Assembly: GCF_031143425.1 (NCBI RefSeq)
Contig: NC_090445.1
Location: 818,808,817 to 818,872,816 of the forward strand
Source: Pleurodeles waltl
Taxonomy: Eukaryota > Chordata > Amphibia > Caudata > Salamandridae
Length of the DNA stretch: 64,000 nt
Reading direction: 5' to 3'
Numbering within the stretch: the first letter of the stretch is position 1; each line of letters begins with the position of its first letter. The position numbers and the translations under genes were made by a program. Positions 1 through 10,755 of the stretch are shown here, in pieces. The notes beneath the pieces are model-generated. The model was not told the DNA's origin. It did not search any database and saw nothing but the letters and a program-made list of their open reading frames with translations.

Positions 1-553
1 TGAGGGACTGGATATCTAGGATAGGGCAAAGACCCCTGTCCTTTTTGGGCACCAGAAAGTAGCGGGAATAACAACCACGACCTACTTCTGACGTACGGAC
101 CGTCTCTATGGCTCACTTGGCCAAGAGAGTCTTGACCTCCTCACTGAGAAGTGCCAAATGATCCTCCGATAGATGATCGTATGATGGTGTCACGGCCGGA
201 GGAGAAGTCTCGAAGGGGTGGGAATAGCCCCTTCGGACGATTTGTAACACCCACCTGTCCGTGGTAATGGATTCCCAGTGGGGCAGGTGATGGCGGATCC
301 TGCCGCCAACTGGTCCCAGATGTTCCGACAGACTAAGAAGGCTTGGAGGCAGAGAAGGGGGCGGGGTGGACTGGGTGGACCGCTGACTCCCTGATCCACA
401 AGCTTGTGGGATCCTGCATCCGCGACCACGCAGGGGCTGTACAGCAAGCGGAGGTTGGTGGCCAGGTGGAAAAGAACGCAGTTGGGTGCTCAAAAGGAGC
501 AAAAAGTGGACTATGGGGGTGGCAGCAGCTACGAGGCCAAGGGAACAAGCCAT
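1..553 (-). pseudogene. DIRS reverse transcriptase, N-terminal part (copy A)
   Basis: A minus-strand frame beginning around 553 carries the DIRS-type RT entry motif (VGGRIRHHLPHWESITTD, followed by a WVL..V..GY segment) at about 300-200, and then YSRYFLVPKKDRG close to the window edge. In this frame a TGA at about 138-140 separates the two blocks, so the reading frame is already dead. The matching stretch of the second copy at 23786-24043 has the same order of motifs. The protein would copy element RNA into DNA. Only the beginning is visible because the window ends before the catalytic aspartates. Confidence 0.75.
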
Positions 554-1960
554 AGCCCGGGAATCCTTAAAACGCTCGAGCGCTGAGTCCGCTTTTTATC
601 CAAAGAGAATGGTGCCATCAAAGGACATGTCCATCAAGGATTGCTGGACATCCCCTGAAAAGCCAGAAGCCAGAAGTCCTCAACTAGGTGTAGTGCCTCA
701 AGGCCACCGTCGTTGCAACCGATCTGCCCAGTCAGTCGGTCGCATCTACTTCATAACAACTCGTGAACTTTGCTGCATCTCTCCCATCCGTAACGGCTTG
801 GGAGAGAATGGTCCAGGCCTCCTCCAGGACTCGAGGCAGCACTTGCACAACCGTATCCCAGAGTGTATGAGAGTAGTGGCCCAAAAGGCATGCAGTGTTC
901 ATGGACGGCGGTGCTAGACTGGAGGAAGAAAACATTTTCTTCCCCAAGTTATCTAGTCTTTTTGATTCCCTGTCCGGGGTAGCGGTAGGGAATGCGCCAG
1001 AGGATGATGAAGTTGGACGACAAGGCTCTCAGGCGTAGGGTCAGGAGTTTTGGGTCGGTCAGCGCAGGCCGATGGAGGCGGGCAACCGTCCTATTCACAG
1101 GAACCCCTGTGCTCGGTTTGGACCAGGTACCCAGAAGGACATCCGTAAGGGCTTCATCGAAGGGAAGGAAGGGTTCCAAATTGGAGGCCCAGGCTGAAGC
1201 ACCTCAGTCAGGAGGTTAGTCCTGACCTCCACAGAAGGAAGCTCAAGGTCCAAAACCTCAGCAGCCCTTCGAACCACCATAGAGTATGACGCTCCCTCCT
1301 CTGTAGCGGGGAGAAAGCATGCCAGCATCTGGGGAGGTGTCTAACCCGCTGGCGTTGCTCAAATCATGAACTCAGTCCATGTCGGGGTCAAGCTGGCATT
1401 CTAAATGGTCCAGCAACCCCTCTACACTATCCCCATATCCATACCCATAGCATTAGGGGTCAGGATCTGCCCCAGGAGAGCCCATGGAAACCGGAATCAT
1501 CGTCAAGTGATGTTGTTTCAGCTCCAGGTCATCAGGGATCAGTTTAGGATCGACACCGATTGTCGGCCCAACTGATGTCGGGAGCGTGGACGTCTGTCAC
1601 GACGCCGGGGAAGGTCACGTTGGCACGACCAGCGCCGAGACGGATCTGGGAATGGATCCGGAGGTGCCCTCTGTAGTCGGGGTCGAAACCGCCGACTTGG
1701 AACCTTAGGGGGCCCTCACTGACTCCCTTGGGCCCGAAGGCGCAGAGGGTTGGTCGGTCTGCCCAAAGATGAGGCGCACGGCCTCATAAAATTCTTTGAA
1801 TTGAGCAGGGGAGACATCAGAGAATGACGAGGTGCTGATCCGTCACTGGCATCATTCTGTGACAGGAGTCGCAGGGCTTGAATCAGTTTGTTCGGGACAT
1901 CCCTCAATGCAGCCAAAACTCATCAAAAAGTGTCACAGTTAATCAAAAAATGCTAGGGTA
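554..1960 (-). pseudogene. Decayed DIRS gag-like region (copy A)
   Basis: This stretch lies between the DIRS terminal repeat and the RT start. In the intact copy at 24044-24750 this place is held by the gag-like first ORF. Short peptide matches to that copy can be seen, for example a segment around 1760-1800 read as SKNFMRPC against SKSFMRPC at about 24330. No continuous frame survives. The assignment rests on position and on short matches only. Confidence 0.5.
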
Positions 1961-2180
1961 GCTCTCCTCCGGATCTCTACGAAGGCTTACACGAAAAGAA
2001 AAGAACTGACGTTAGCGCACCGGGGTGGCGCCTGTATATGACCGCAACATCATCACACCGACCATGATGCCAATGACCCCGCGGAGTCGACAGACGGCAC
2101 CTGACAGCGCACAGGGGTAACTACTCTAAGAAAAATCTCCGGATCCAGTCTGACACCTGGGGGAAATTCTAAGGTAAGGA

Positions 2181-2185
2181 ATCTG
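2181..2185. repeat. Target-site duplication ATCTG, left copy
   Basis: ATCTG at 2181-2185 is repeated exactly at 5331-5335 and brackets the TGT...ACA element. Joining the outer flanks with one ATCTG restores a DIRS terminal repeat comparable to 25038-25080, which supports a real insertion. Confidence 0.85.
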
Positions 2186-2425
2186 TGTAGGAGGCTGGAC
2201 TGGCTTGTAGTGAGTACCAAGGGGTACTTGCACCTTGCACCAGGCCCAGTTATCCCTTATTAGTGTATAGGGTGTCTAGCAGCTTAGGCTGATAGATAAT
2301 GGTAGCTTAGCAGAGCAGCTTAGGCTGAACTAGGAGACGTGTGAAGCTACTACAGTACCACTTAGTGTCATATGCACAATATCATAAGAAAACACAATAC
2401 ACAGTTATACTAAAAATAAAGGTAC

Positions 2426-2431
2426 TTTATT
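2426..2431 (-). promoter_or_regulatory. Polyadenylation signal of the 3.1 kb repeat
   Basis: TTTATT on the plus strand is AATAAA on the minus strand, in the 3' part of the element, with a T/G-rich stretch following within 40 bases. Confidence 0.5.
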
Positions 2432-5066
2432 TTTATGACAATATGCCAAAGTATCTTAGAGTGTACCCTCAGTGAGAGGATAGGAAATATACACAAGATA
2501 TATATACACAATAGCAAAAATATGCAGTATAGTCTTAGAAAACAGTGCAAACAATGTATAGTTACAATAGGATGCAATGGGGAAACATAGGGATAGGGGC
2601 AACACAATCCATATACTCCAAAAGTGGAATGCGAACCACGAATGGACCCCAAACCTATGTGACCTTGTAGAGGGTCGCTGGGACTATTAGAAAATAGTGA
2701 GAGTTAGAAAAATAACCCTCCCCAAGACCCTGAAAAGTGAGTGCAAAGTGCACTAAAGTTCCCCTAAGGACAAAATAGTCGTGTTAGAGGAATAATGCAG
2801 GAAAGACACAAACCAGCAATGCAACAACTGTGGATTTCCAATCTAGGGTACCTGTGGAACAAGGGGACCAAGTCAGAAAGTCACAAGCAAGTCGGAGATG
2901 GGCAGATGCCCAGGAAATGCCAGCTGCGGGTGCAAAGAAGCTTCGACTGGACAGAAGAAGCTGAGGTTTCTGCAGGAACGAAAAGGGCTAGAGACTTCCC
3001 CTTTGGTGGACGGATCCCTCTCGCCTTGGAGAGTCGTGCAGAAGTGTTTTCCCGCCGGAAGGATGCCAACAAGCCTTGCTACACGCAAATCATGCGTTTG
3101 GCGTTTTTGGACGCTGCTGGGGCCCAGGAGGGACCAGGAGGTCGCAAATTGGACCTGAAGAGAGAGGGGACGTCGAGCAAGACAAAGAGCCCTCACTGAA
3201 GCAGGTAGCACCCGGAGAAGTGCCAGAAACAGGCACTACGAGGATGCGTGAAACGGTGCTCGCCGAAGTTGCACAAAGGAGTCCCACGTCGCCAGAGACC
3301 AACTTAGAAAGTCATGCAATGCAGGTTAGAGTGCCGTGGACCCAGGCTTGGCTGTGCACAAAGGATTTCCGCCGGAAGTGCACAGGGGCCGGAGTAGCTG
3401 CAAAGTCGCGGTTCCCAGCAATGCAGCCCAGCGAGGTGAGGCAAGGACTTACCTCCACCAAACTTGGGCTGAAGAGTCACTGGACTGTGGGGGTCACTTG
3501 GACAGCGTCGCTGGATTCGAGGGACCTTGCTCGTCGTGCTGAGAGGAGACCCAAGGGACCGGTAATGCAGCTTTTTGGTGCCTGCGGTTGCAGGGGGAAG
3601 ATTCCGTCGACCCACGGGAGATTTCTTCGGAGCTTCTGGTGCAGAGAGGAGGCAGGCTACCCCCACAGCATGCACAAGCAGGAAAACAGTCGAGAAGGCG
3701 GCAGGATCAGCGTTACAGGGTTGCAGTAGTCGTCTTTGCTACTATGTTGCAGGTTTGCAGGCTTCCAGCGCGGTCAGCGGTCGTTTCCTTATCAGAAGGT
3801 GAAGAGAGAGATGCAGAGGAACTCGGCTGAGCTCATGCATTCGTTATCTAAAGTTTCCCCAGAGACAGAGACCCTAAATAGCCAGAAAAGAGGGTTTGGC
3901 TACCTAGGAGAGAGGATAGGCTACTAACACCTGAAGGAGCCTATCAGCAGGAGTCTCTGACGTCACCTGGTGGCACTGGCCACTCAGAGCAGTCCAGTGT
4001 GCCAGCAGCACCTCTGTTTCCAAGATGGCAGAGGTCTGGAGCACACTGGAGGAGCTCTGGACACCTCCCAGGGGAGGTGCAGGTCAGGGGAGTGGTCACT
4101 CCCCTTTCCTTTGTCCAGTTTCGCGCCAGAGCAGGGGCTAAGGGGTCCCTGAACCGGTGTAGACTGGCTTATGCAGAATTGGGCACCTCTGTGCCCAACA
4201 AAGCATTTCCAGAGGCTGGGGGAGGCTACTCCTCCCCTGCCTTCACACCATTTTCCAAAGGGAGAGGGTGTCACACCCTCTCTCAGAGGAAGTTCTTTGT
4301 TCTGCCATCCTGGGCCAGGCCTGGCTGGACCCCAGGAGGGCAGATGCCTGTCTGAGGGGTTGGCAGCAGCAGCAGCTGCAGTGAAACCCCAGGAAGGGCA
4401 GTTTGGCAGTACCAGGGTCTATGCTACAGACCACTGGGATCATGGGATTGTGCCAACTATGCCAGGATGGCATAGAGGGGGCAATTCCATGATCATAGAC
4501 ATGTTACATGGCCATATTCGGAGTTACCATTGTGAAGCTACATATAGGTAGTGACCTATATGTAGTGCACGCATGTAATGGTGTCCCCGCACTCACAAAG
4601 TTCAGGGAATTGGCTCTGAACAATGTGGGGGCACCTTGGCTAGTGCCAGGGTGCCCTCACACTAAGTAACTTTGCACCTAACCTTTACCAGGTAAAGGTT
4701 AGACATATAGGTGACTTATAAGTTACTTAAGTGCAGTGTAAAATGGCTGTGAAATAACGTGGACGTTATTTCACTCAGGCTGCAGTGGCAGGCCTGTGTA
4801 AGAATTGTCAGAGCTCCCTATGGGTGGCAAAAGAAATGCTGCAGCCCATAGGGATCTCCTGGAGCCCCAATACCCTGGGTACCTCAGTACCATATACTAG
4901 GGAATTATAAGGGTGTTCCAGTAAGCCAATGTAAATTGGTAAAATTGGTCACTAGCCTGTCAGTGACAATTTGAAATAAATGAGAGAGCATAACCACTGA
5001 GGTTCTGGTTAGCAGAGCCTCAGTGAGACAGTTAGGCACCACACAGGGAACATATACATGCACACC

Positions 5067-5240
5067 TATGAGCACTGGGGCCCTGTGTGACAGGGTCCCA
5101 GTGACACATACATATAGGCCACAAACCTATGAGCACTGGGGTCCTGACCAGCAGGATCCCAGTGACACATAACAAACATACTGAAAACATAGTGTTTTCA
5201 CTATGAGCACTGAGGCCTGGCTATCAGGATCCCAGTGAGA
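5067..5240. repeat. Three-copy tandem motif inside the 3.1 kb repeat
   Basis: The block TATGAGCACTGGGG...GGTCCCAGTGACAC occurs three times (about 5067, 5127 and 5200) with spacings of 60-73 bases. Each unit is an imperfect palindrome (ACTGGGG...CCCAGT). Confidence 0.7.
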
Positions 5241-5335
5241 CAGTGAAAACAGTGACAAACACCCTGACATACACTCACAAACAGGCCAAAAGTGGGGGTA
5301 ACAAGGCTAGAAAGAGGCTACCTTCTCACAATCTG

Positions 5336-5355
5336 CAACTAGAAGTCTCTATAAG
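5336..5355 (-). mobile_element. Outer end of the DIRS copy A terminal repeat
   Basis: CAACTAGAAGTCTCTATAAG continues the DIRS terminal repeat interrupted at 2185. The second copy has CAGCTAGAAGTCTTTAGC in the same place (about 25060-25080). The exact outer edge is uncertain by several bases. Confidence 0.65.
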
Positions 5356-6699
5356 ATTCCGTGCCATATGGCAGTGGTGTTGCCCATGAAAACCTACAAT
5401 AAACCCCCCATAATGGAAAGTAGGAAAGCCTTTAGGGCTGGGGAGGGCCAACTGGCAACAGCCCAACCGGAGGCCTCTATGGCTCTGTGGAACACAAAGG
5501 TGTGCTAGGAGTCCGAAATGCATTAAGGATTTGCAGAAGGCCTCCTAGAAGCTCTAGATTTATTGCGGGTTCAATGGTGACCCGGAGAATTCAGGGAGCG
5601 TTCGAACCAAGACTGGATACCCCGAATGGGTGTGACTATAATCTTGATGCCTTTGTGGCTTTGTTACCAGTGTGGTGGGATGGGGTCGAGTTCTGCTTTG
5701 CTTTTTTGTCCTTATATTTAGATTTTGACTTACTCTAAGACTTATAATAGGAAGTGGAATAGTGACAGAAACAGCCATCGAATGCAAGCAGGACCTCTAG
5801 GAAGACCACAGCTTTGCCTTATAGCTGGAAATGTAGAACTTTGCCTCTTGGTCTCGAATCAACTTTGAGTAGATTAGGGCGCATTGGTCATACAGGTTAA
5901 GCACCAAAGGTGCACCTTGTGCGGGTCCATTACTGACATCTGCATCCTGCAGTCGGGTACAGCTTGAATCCCATCATCTTAGGTGGGGTCATCATTCCCT
6001 AACACATTGTGAAATGCTCTGGAATAGTTAGAAGACTTAAAACGTTGAGAGCTAACCTCCAGATCTATGTCATAAGGCCTTCAAAGAAAAGGAAATGACA
6101 TTAGCATGGAGGAGTGTCTCTTATGTGCAAGACTGCTCTGTCACTTCCAGTGCGGTATGGAGTCTAATATCACCAACTGACATGGAGGAGCATTGCTGAA
6201 AAACTAAGATGCTTCTACAGACTTAAGTGACCTATGTCCTGAAGCTCTTGGCTGAGGCCACCTTTGTCCAGGCCCAAGAGATTTTCCAGTTTTAAGATGA
6301 GTTGGGTGTCAGTGGTGTAGCTGTTACAAGTAAGCGTTATAGCACTGACAAACCAGAGCAGTGGTGACAGATATACATTATACTAAAGAAGAAGTATCAA
6401 TGAGACTTGAAGGACACCTGTCTAGCTGCTGAATGATGCTCAGCATAATGGAGAACACATGACAAATTGAGAGGAATTTCTGAGAAGAAGAACCTGATTC
6501 TAATAAGGACAGTTTGCTGGATTTTTTTTGTCAATTAGTCTATGAAGTCGTAGTTGGTGGTCAATGGTTTAGAAGGATGATAGAAGGTCAAGTAGGTGGA
6601 GAGTATCCAATCTATTAGAATCAACAATATGCTTGAGGTAGTCACAGCAAGCAATAAATGGAGATTTAGTGACTATTTCAGGTCAGAAACTGATAGAAA
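5356..6699. other. Unassigned sequence, 1.3 kb
   Basis: I see no recognisable protein, repeat structure or RNA gene here. Frames at 5487-5738 and 5560-5787 overlap on opposite strands and show no domain. Confidence 0.5.
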
Positions 6700-6879
6700 T
6701 GGGTCTCTAGCTGTTAGGGGTATACATCCAGTCCAAGAAGGGACCACCACTCTAGTTATGGTAAGACAGATACACACCAAAACACACCTGTGCTCAGTCT
6801 CTGGTAGCTTGGCCCACAGCAGTCAGGCTTATCACAAGAGACAATGTGTAAATTACTTGTGTAACACACACACACAAAA
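6700..6879 (-). mobile_element. Fragment of the repeat family also found at 18422-20575
   Basis: The segment with GGTAGCTTGGC..CAGTC.GGCTTAT and AATGTGTAAA followed by a CA tract matches the left part of the repeat at 18422. It stops at the CA tract, where the LINE sequence begins. Confidence 0.6.
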
Positions 6880-8087
6880 TCGCTGGACACATCCTAGATG
6901 TCATTTTTGCAAACCTAGAAGTAGTTACCTTTCAAAGCATCACACCAGTCACATGGTGATACCACCATTTGGTACCTTTCAAATATAAAACTCCACAAAT
7001 CAGCACACCCAAGACCACCTTACATGCATCCACCTATCAACCATGGAACAAACTCAATTTTGAATATTTATATACACAACTAACAGACAACACAGATCTA
7101 GACACAATAATTTCTGTTAAAAAGCTTTATGAGTGGCTACTGGAAACTTTTGATATCCTAATACCACTCAGAACAACAACACAGGACAAAAGAAAACAAG
7201 CACCTTGGATAAATGCAGAACTAAAAAAGATAAAACAACAAATCAGAGCACCAATGAACCAGGCTAAAAACAACACTCCACTCCACTCCACAATGTCTTT
7301 TCCGGTGATCTAATCTAACACACACACACTCATAGCTCTTGTCCAGCCTCTCTTACACACCACATACCCTCTTCTCCAAAACACATCACCACCCCCTGTA
7401 CTGTTCAAATACCACTCACTAGCAGTACGTTAAATACACATTCTTCACAGAAAACCACCACATCAACATCTCCTCTCACTATTCCACAAAAACAAAACAA
7501 AGCACACACACCAGCACATCAAAAAACACTCACACTTTCATACTACTTTCCATCACAGAATAGAAACGAACACCAACTCCCACCCTCATAACTACACAAA
7601 TAATACAAATCCTGAACCAATTTTACTCCCAAATTCTCTATCTTCACCAACATCTACCACAAACACCCCAACACAGCAACAGTCATTCACCTGCCTCTCA
7701 TCCACTGCACACTTTAGAGCCTTAAAATATGACCCACATGCTCCACCACAAGCCCTAACCCATACTCCTTCCACCCTAAACAGATGCAAACTAAATAAAC
7801 AACATCGCACTCTTCACAATTTCGCATCTCCAGGTCTATTACACAAAAGGCTACTCTACAAAAACAACACAACTGACCATCTCACTCTCAACCACCATCT
7901 CCATCACAGGCACACACAGATCCACCAAAATGCCTTCTAAGCCTGCTGGACAAGGAACATGATATAGAAAAACAACACTATTTTGACCCTCATACAGTTA
8001 ATATCAGCACTAATGGCACACCTGCTACAAGTTTAAAATATACTGCTCACTCTTCCACAAATCAAAGTCATACCACCACCAAAACAA

Positions 8088-8760
8088 AATCTCTAAACTG
8101 CCTACTAATAAATGCCTGATCACTCTCTTAAAACAAGCACCACATCTACAACTTGCTCACAGACACACAACCTTACTTAGTCTTCATAACTGGATTATGG
8201 TTGGGAGATGACATGGCTCCAGTGTTGCATGAAGCCATTCCTCCAGGCTATCAAACTATCACACAAGACTGCATACGCGGAAGTGGAGATGGACTAGCTT
8301 ATTTATTTAAGGAAACAATAAATCTCAGCAAAACGGACAACATTTCCATACAAGGTTGTGAGGCCTTCATCACAGATGCAACCCTACACCAACTTCCTAC
8401 TGTAATGTCCTCCTCCTTTACACACCACCACCTAGCAATTTGACATTCCCAGACACATTTCTAGACACAGTTTCAAACCTTATTACACTATACTCCAACC
8501 TATGCATTTTTGGGGACCTATACATTTGGTTTGACAAACCCTACATGCCCCATCCAAAATCTATCATCCCTGGCCTAGTCACACTGAACCTACATCAGAT
8601 TGTATACAATCCCACACACATCGCTGGACACATCCTAGATGTCATTTTTGCAAACCTAGAACTAGTTACCCTTCAAAGCATCACACCAGTCACATGGTGA
8701 TACCACCATTTGGTACCTTTCAAATATAAAACTCCACAAATCAGCACACCCAAGACCACC
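8088..8760 (+). pseudogene. L2 endonuclease domain, first full copy
   Basis: Two adjacent frames (8153-8443 and 8440-8700) together give an apurinic-endonuclease-like domain: LNCLLINA at the start, ITGLWLGDD, PPGYQT, GSGDGLAYLFK, then GDLYIWFD, NPTHIAGHILDVIF and a final TW.DHH-like end. These match the motif order of L2 endonucleases, which nick the target DNA for target-primed reverse transcription. A stop between the two frames and a stop near 8120 show it is inactive. The 394-bp partial copy at 6880-7273 contains only the end of this domain and the linker. Confidence 0.75.
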
Positions 8761-9828
8761 TTACATGCATCCACCTATCAACCATGGAACAAACTCAATT
8801 TTGAATATTTATAAACACAACTAACAGACAACACAGATCTAGACACAATAATTTCTGTTAAAAAGCTTTATGAGTGGCTACTGGAAACTTTTGATATCCT
8901 AATACCACTCAGAACAACAACACAGGACAAAAGAAAACAAGCACTTTGGATAAATGCAGAACTAAAAAAGATAAAACAACAAATCAGAGCACCAATGAAC
9001 CAGGCTAAAAACAACACTCCACTCCACTCCACAATGTCTTTTCCGGTGATCTAATCTAACACACACACACTCATAGCTCTTGTCCAGCCTCTCTTACACA
9101 CCACATACCCTCTTCTCCAAAACACATCACCACCCCCTGTACTGTTCAAATACCACTCACTAGCAGTACGTTAAATACACATTCTTCACAGAAAACCACC
9201 ACATCAACATCTCCTCTCACTATTCCACAAAAACAAAACAAAGCACACACACCAGCACATCAAAAAACACTCACACTTTCATACTACTTTCCATCACAGA
9301 ATAGAAACGAACACCAACTCCCACCCTCATAACTACACAAATAATACAAATCCTGAACCAATTTTACTCCCAAATTCTCTATCTTCACCAACATCTACCA
9401 CAAACACCCCAACACAGCAACAGTCATTCACCTGCCTCTCATCCACTGCACACTTCAGAGCCTTAAAATATGACCCACATGCTCCACCACAAGCCCTAAC
9501 CCATACTCCTTCCACCCTAAACAGATGCAAACTAAATAAACAACATCGCACTCTTCACAATTTCGCATCTCCAGGTCTATTACACAAAAGGCTACTCTAC
9601 AAAAACAACACAACTGACCATCTCACTCTCAACCACCATCTCCATCACAGGCACACACAGATCCACCAAAATGCCTTCTAAGCCTGCTGGACAAGGAACA
9701 TGATGTAGAAAAACAACACTATTTTGACCCTCATACAGTTAATATCAGCACTAATGGCACACCTGCTACAAGTTTAAAATATACTGCTCACTCTTCCACA
9801 AATCAAAGTCACACCACCACCAAAACAA

Positions 9829-10500
9829 AATCTCTAAACTGCCTACTAATAAATGCCTGATCACTCTCTTAAAACAAGCACCACATCTACAACTTGCTCA
9901 CAGACACACAACCTTACTTAGTCTTCATAACTGGATTATGGTTGGGAGATGACATGGCTCCAGTGTTGCATGAAGCCATTCCTCCAGGCTATCAAACTAT
10001 CACACAAGACTGCATACGCGGAAGTGGAGATGGACTAGCTTATTTATTTAAGGAAACAATAAATCTCAGCAAAACGGACAACATTTCCATACAAGGTTGT
10101 GAGGCCTTCATCACAGATGCAACCCTACACCAACTTCCTACTGTAATGTCCTCCTCCTTTACACACCACCACCTAGCAATTTGACATTCCCAGACACATT
10201 TCTAGACACAGTTTCAAACCTTATTACACTATACTCCAACCTATGCATTTTTGGGGACCTATACATTTGGTTTGACAAACCCTACATGCCCCATCCAAAA
10301 TCTATCATCCCTGGCCTAGTCACACTGAACCTACATCAGATTGTATACAATCCCACACACATCGCTGGACACATCCTAGATGTCATTTTTGCAAACCTAG
10401 AACTAGTTACCCTTCAAAGCATCACACCAGTCACATGGTGATACCACCATTTGGTACCTTTCAAATATAAAACTCCACAAATCAGCACACCCAAGACCAC
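9829..10500 (+). pseudogene. L2 endonuclease domain, second full copy
   Basis: This is the 1741-bp-shifted copy of the endonuclease at 8088-8760, with the same frames (9894-10184 and 10181-10441) giving identical peptides as far as I can see. It carries the same stops, so they existed before the duplication. It is the copy physically joined to the reverse transcriptase downstream. Confidence 0.75.
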
Positions 10501-10755
10501 CTTACATGCATCCACCTATCAACCATGGAACAAACTCAATTTTGAATATTTATAAACACAACTAACAGACAACACAGATCTAGACACAATAATTTCTGTT
10601 AAAAAGCTTTATGAGTGGCTACTGGAAACTTTTGATATCCTAATACCACTCAGAACAACAACACAGGACAAAAGAAAACAAGCACCTTGGATAAATGCAG
10701 AACTAAAAAAGATAAAACAACAAATCAGAGCACCAATGAACCAGGCTAAAAACAA

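Larger units (their letters stand above)
1..2185 (-). mobile_element. DIRS retroelement copy A, 5' part, cut by the window edge
   Basis: On the minus strand the sequence starts with a DIRS terminal repeat near 2185, passes a decayed gag-like region and reaches the first reverse transcriptase motifs before leaving the window at position 1. The block around 2163-2180 (GGAAATTCTAAGGTAAGG) matches the terminal repeat of the second DIRS copy at about 25036-25055, and the RT start resembles that copy at 23786-24043. The terminal repeat is interrupted by another element and resumes at 5336. Frames are broken, so this copy is inactive. The remainder (RT core, RNase H, tyrosine recombinase) should lie to the left of the window. 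Confidence 0.82.
2186..5330 (-). mobile_element. 3.1 kb TGT...ACA LTR-like repeat inserted in DIRS copy A
   Basis: Read on the minus strand the element begins TGTGAGAAGGTAGCC at 5330 and ends CCTCCTACA at 2186, with a perfect 5-bp target duplication (ATCTG). TG...CA ends and a 5-bp duplication are what LTR-type integrases leave. A minus-strand AATAAA lies 240 bp from the 3' end. No second LTR, primer site or coding frame with recognisable protein was found, so it may be a very long solo LTR or a non-autonomous LTR element. The start resembles the plus-strand repeat at 58855-61498 (TGTAAGGAAATGCC, then a shared GTTACCCCC block), so both probably belong to one superfamily. Overlapping frames at 2795-4551 lack any recognised domain and are judged non-coding. 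Confidence 0.75.
6880..10755. repeat. Tandem array, period 1741 bp, 2.2 copies
   Basis: The units 7274-9014 and 9015-10755 are nearly identical; differences I can see are single bases, for example TTTAGAGCC against TTCAGAGCC near 7710 and 9451. A 394-bp partial copy (6880-7273) of the unit's 3' part precedes them. All three end in AGGCTAAAAACAA, after which the third continues into the RT region. The array is head-to-tail and recent. Confidence 0.92.

Noticed and set aside
2795..4551. Several overlapping frames on both strands, up to 217 residues
   Set aside because: They lie inside the 3.1 kb LTR-like repeat, overlap each other and show no recognised domain.
6880..10755. Regular repeats considered as a CRISPR-like or satellite array
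   Set aside because: The unit is 1741 bp, contains LINE endonuclease coding sequence, and there are only 2.2 copies.
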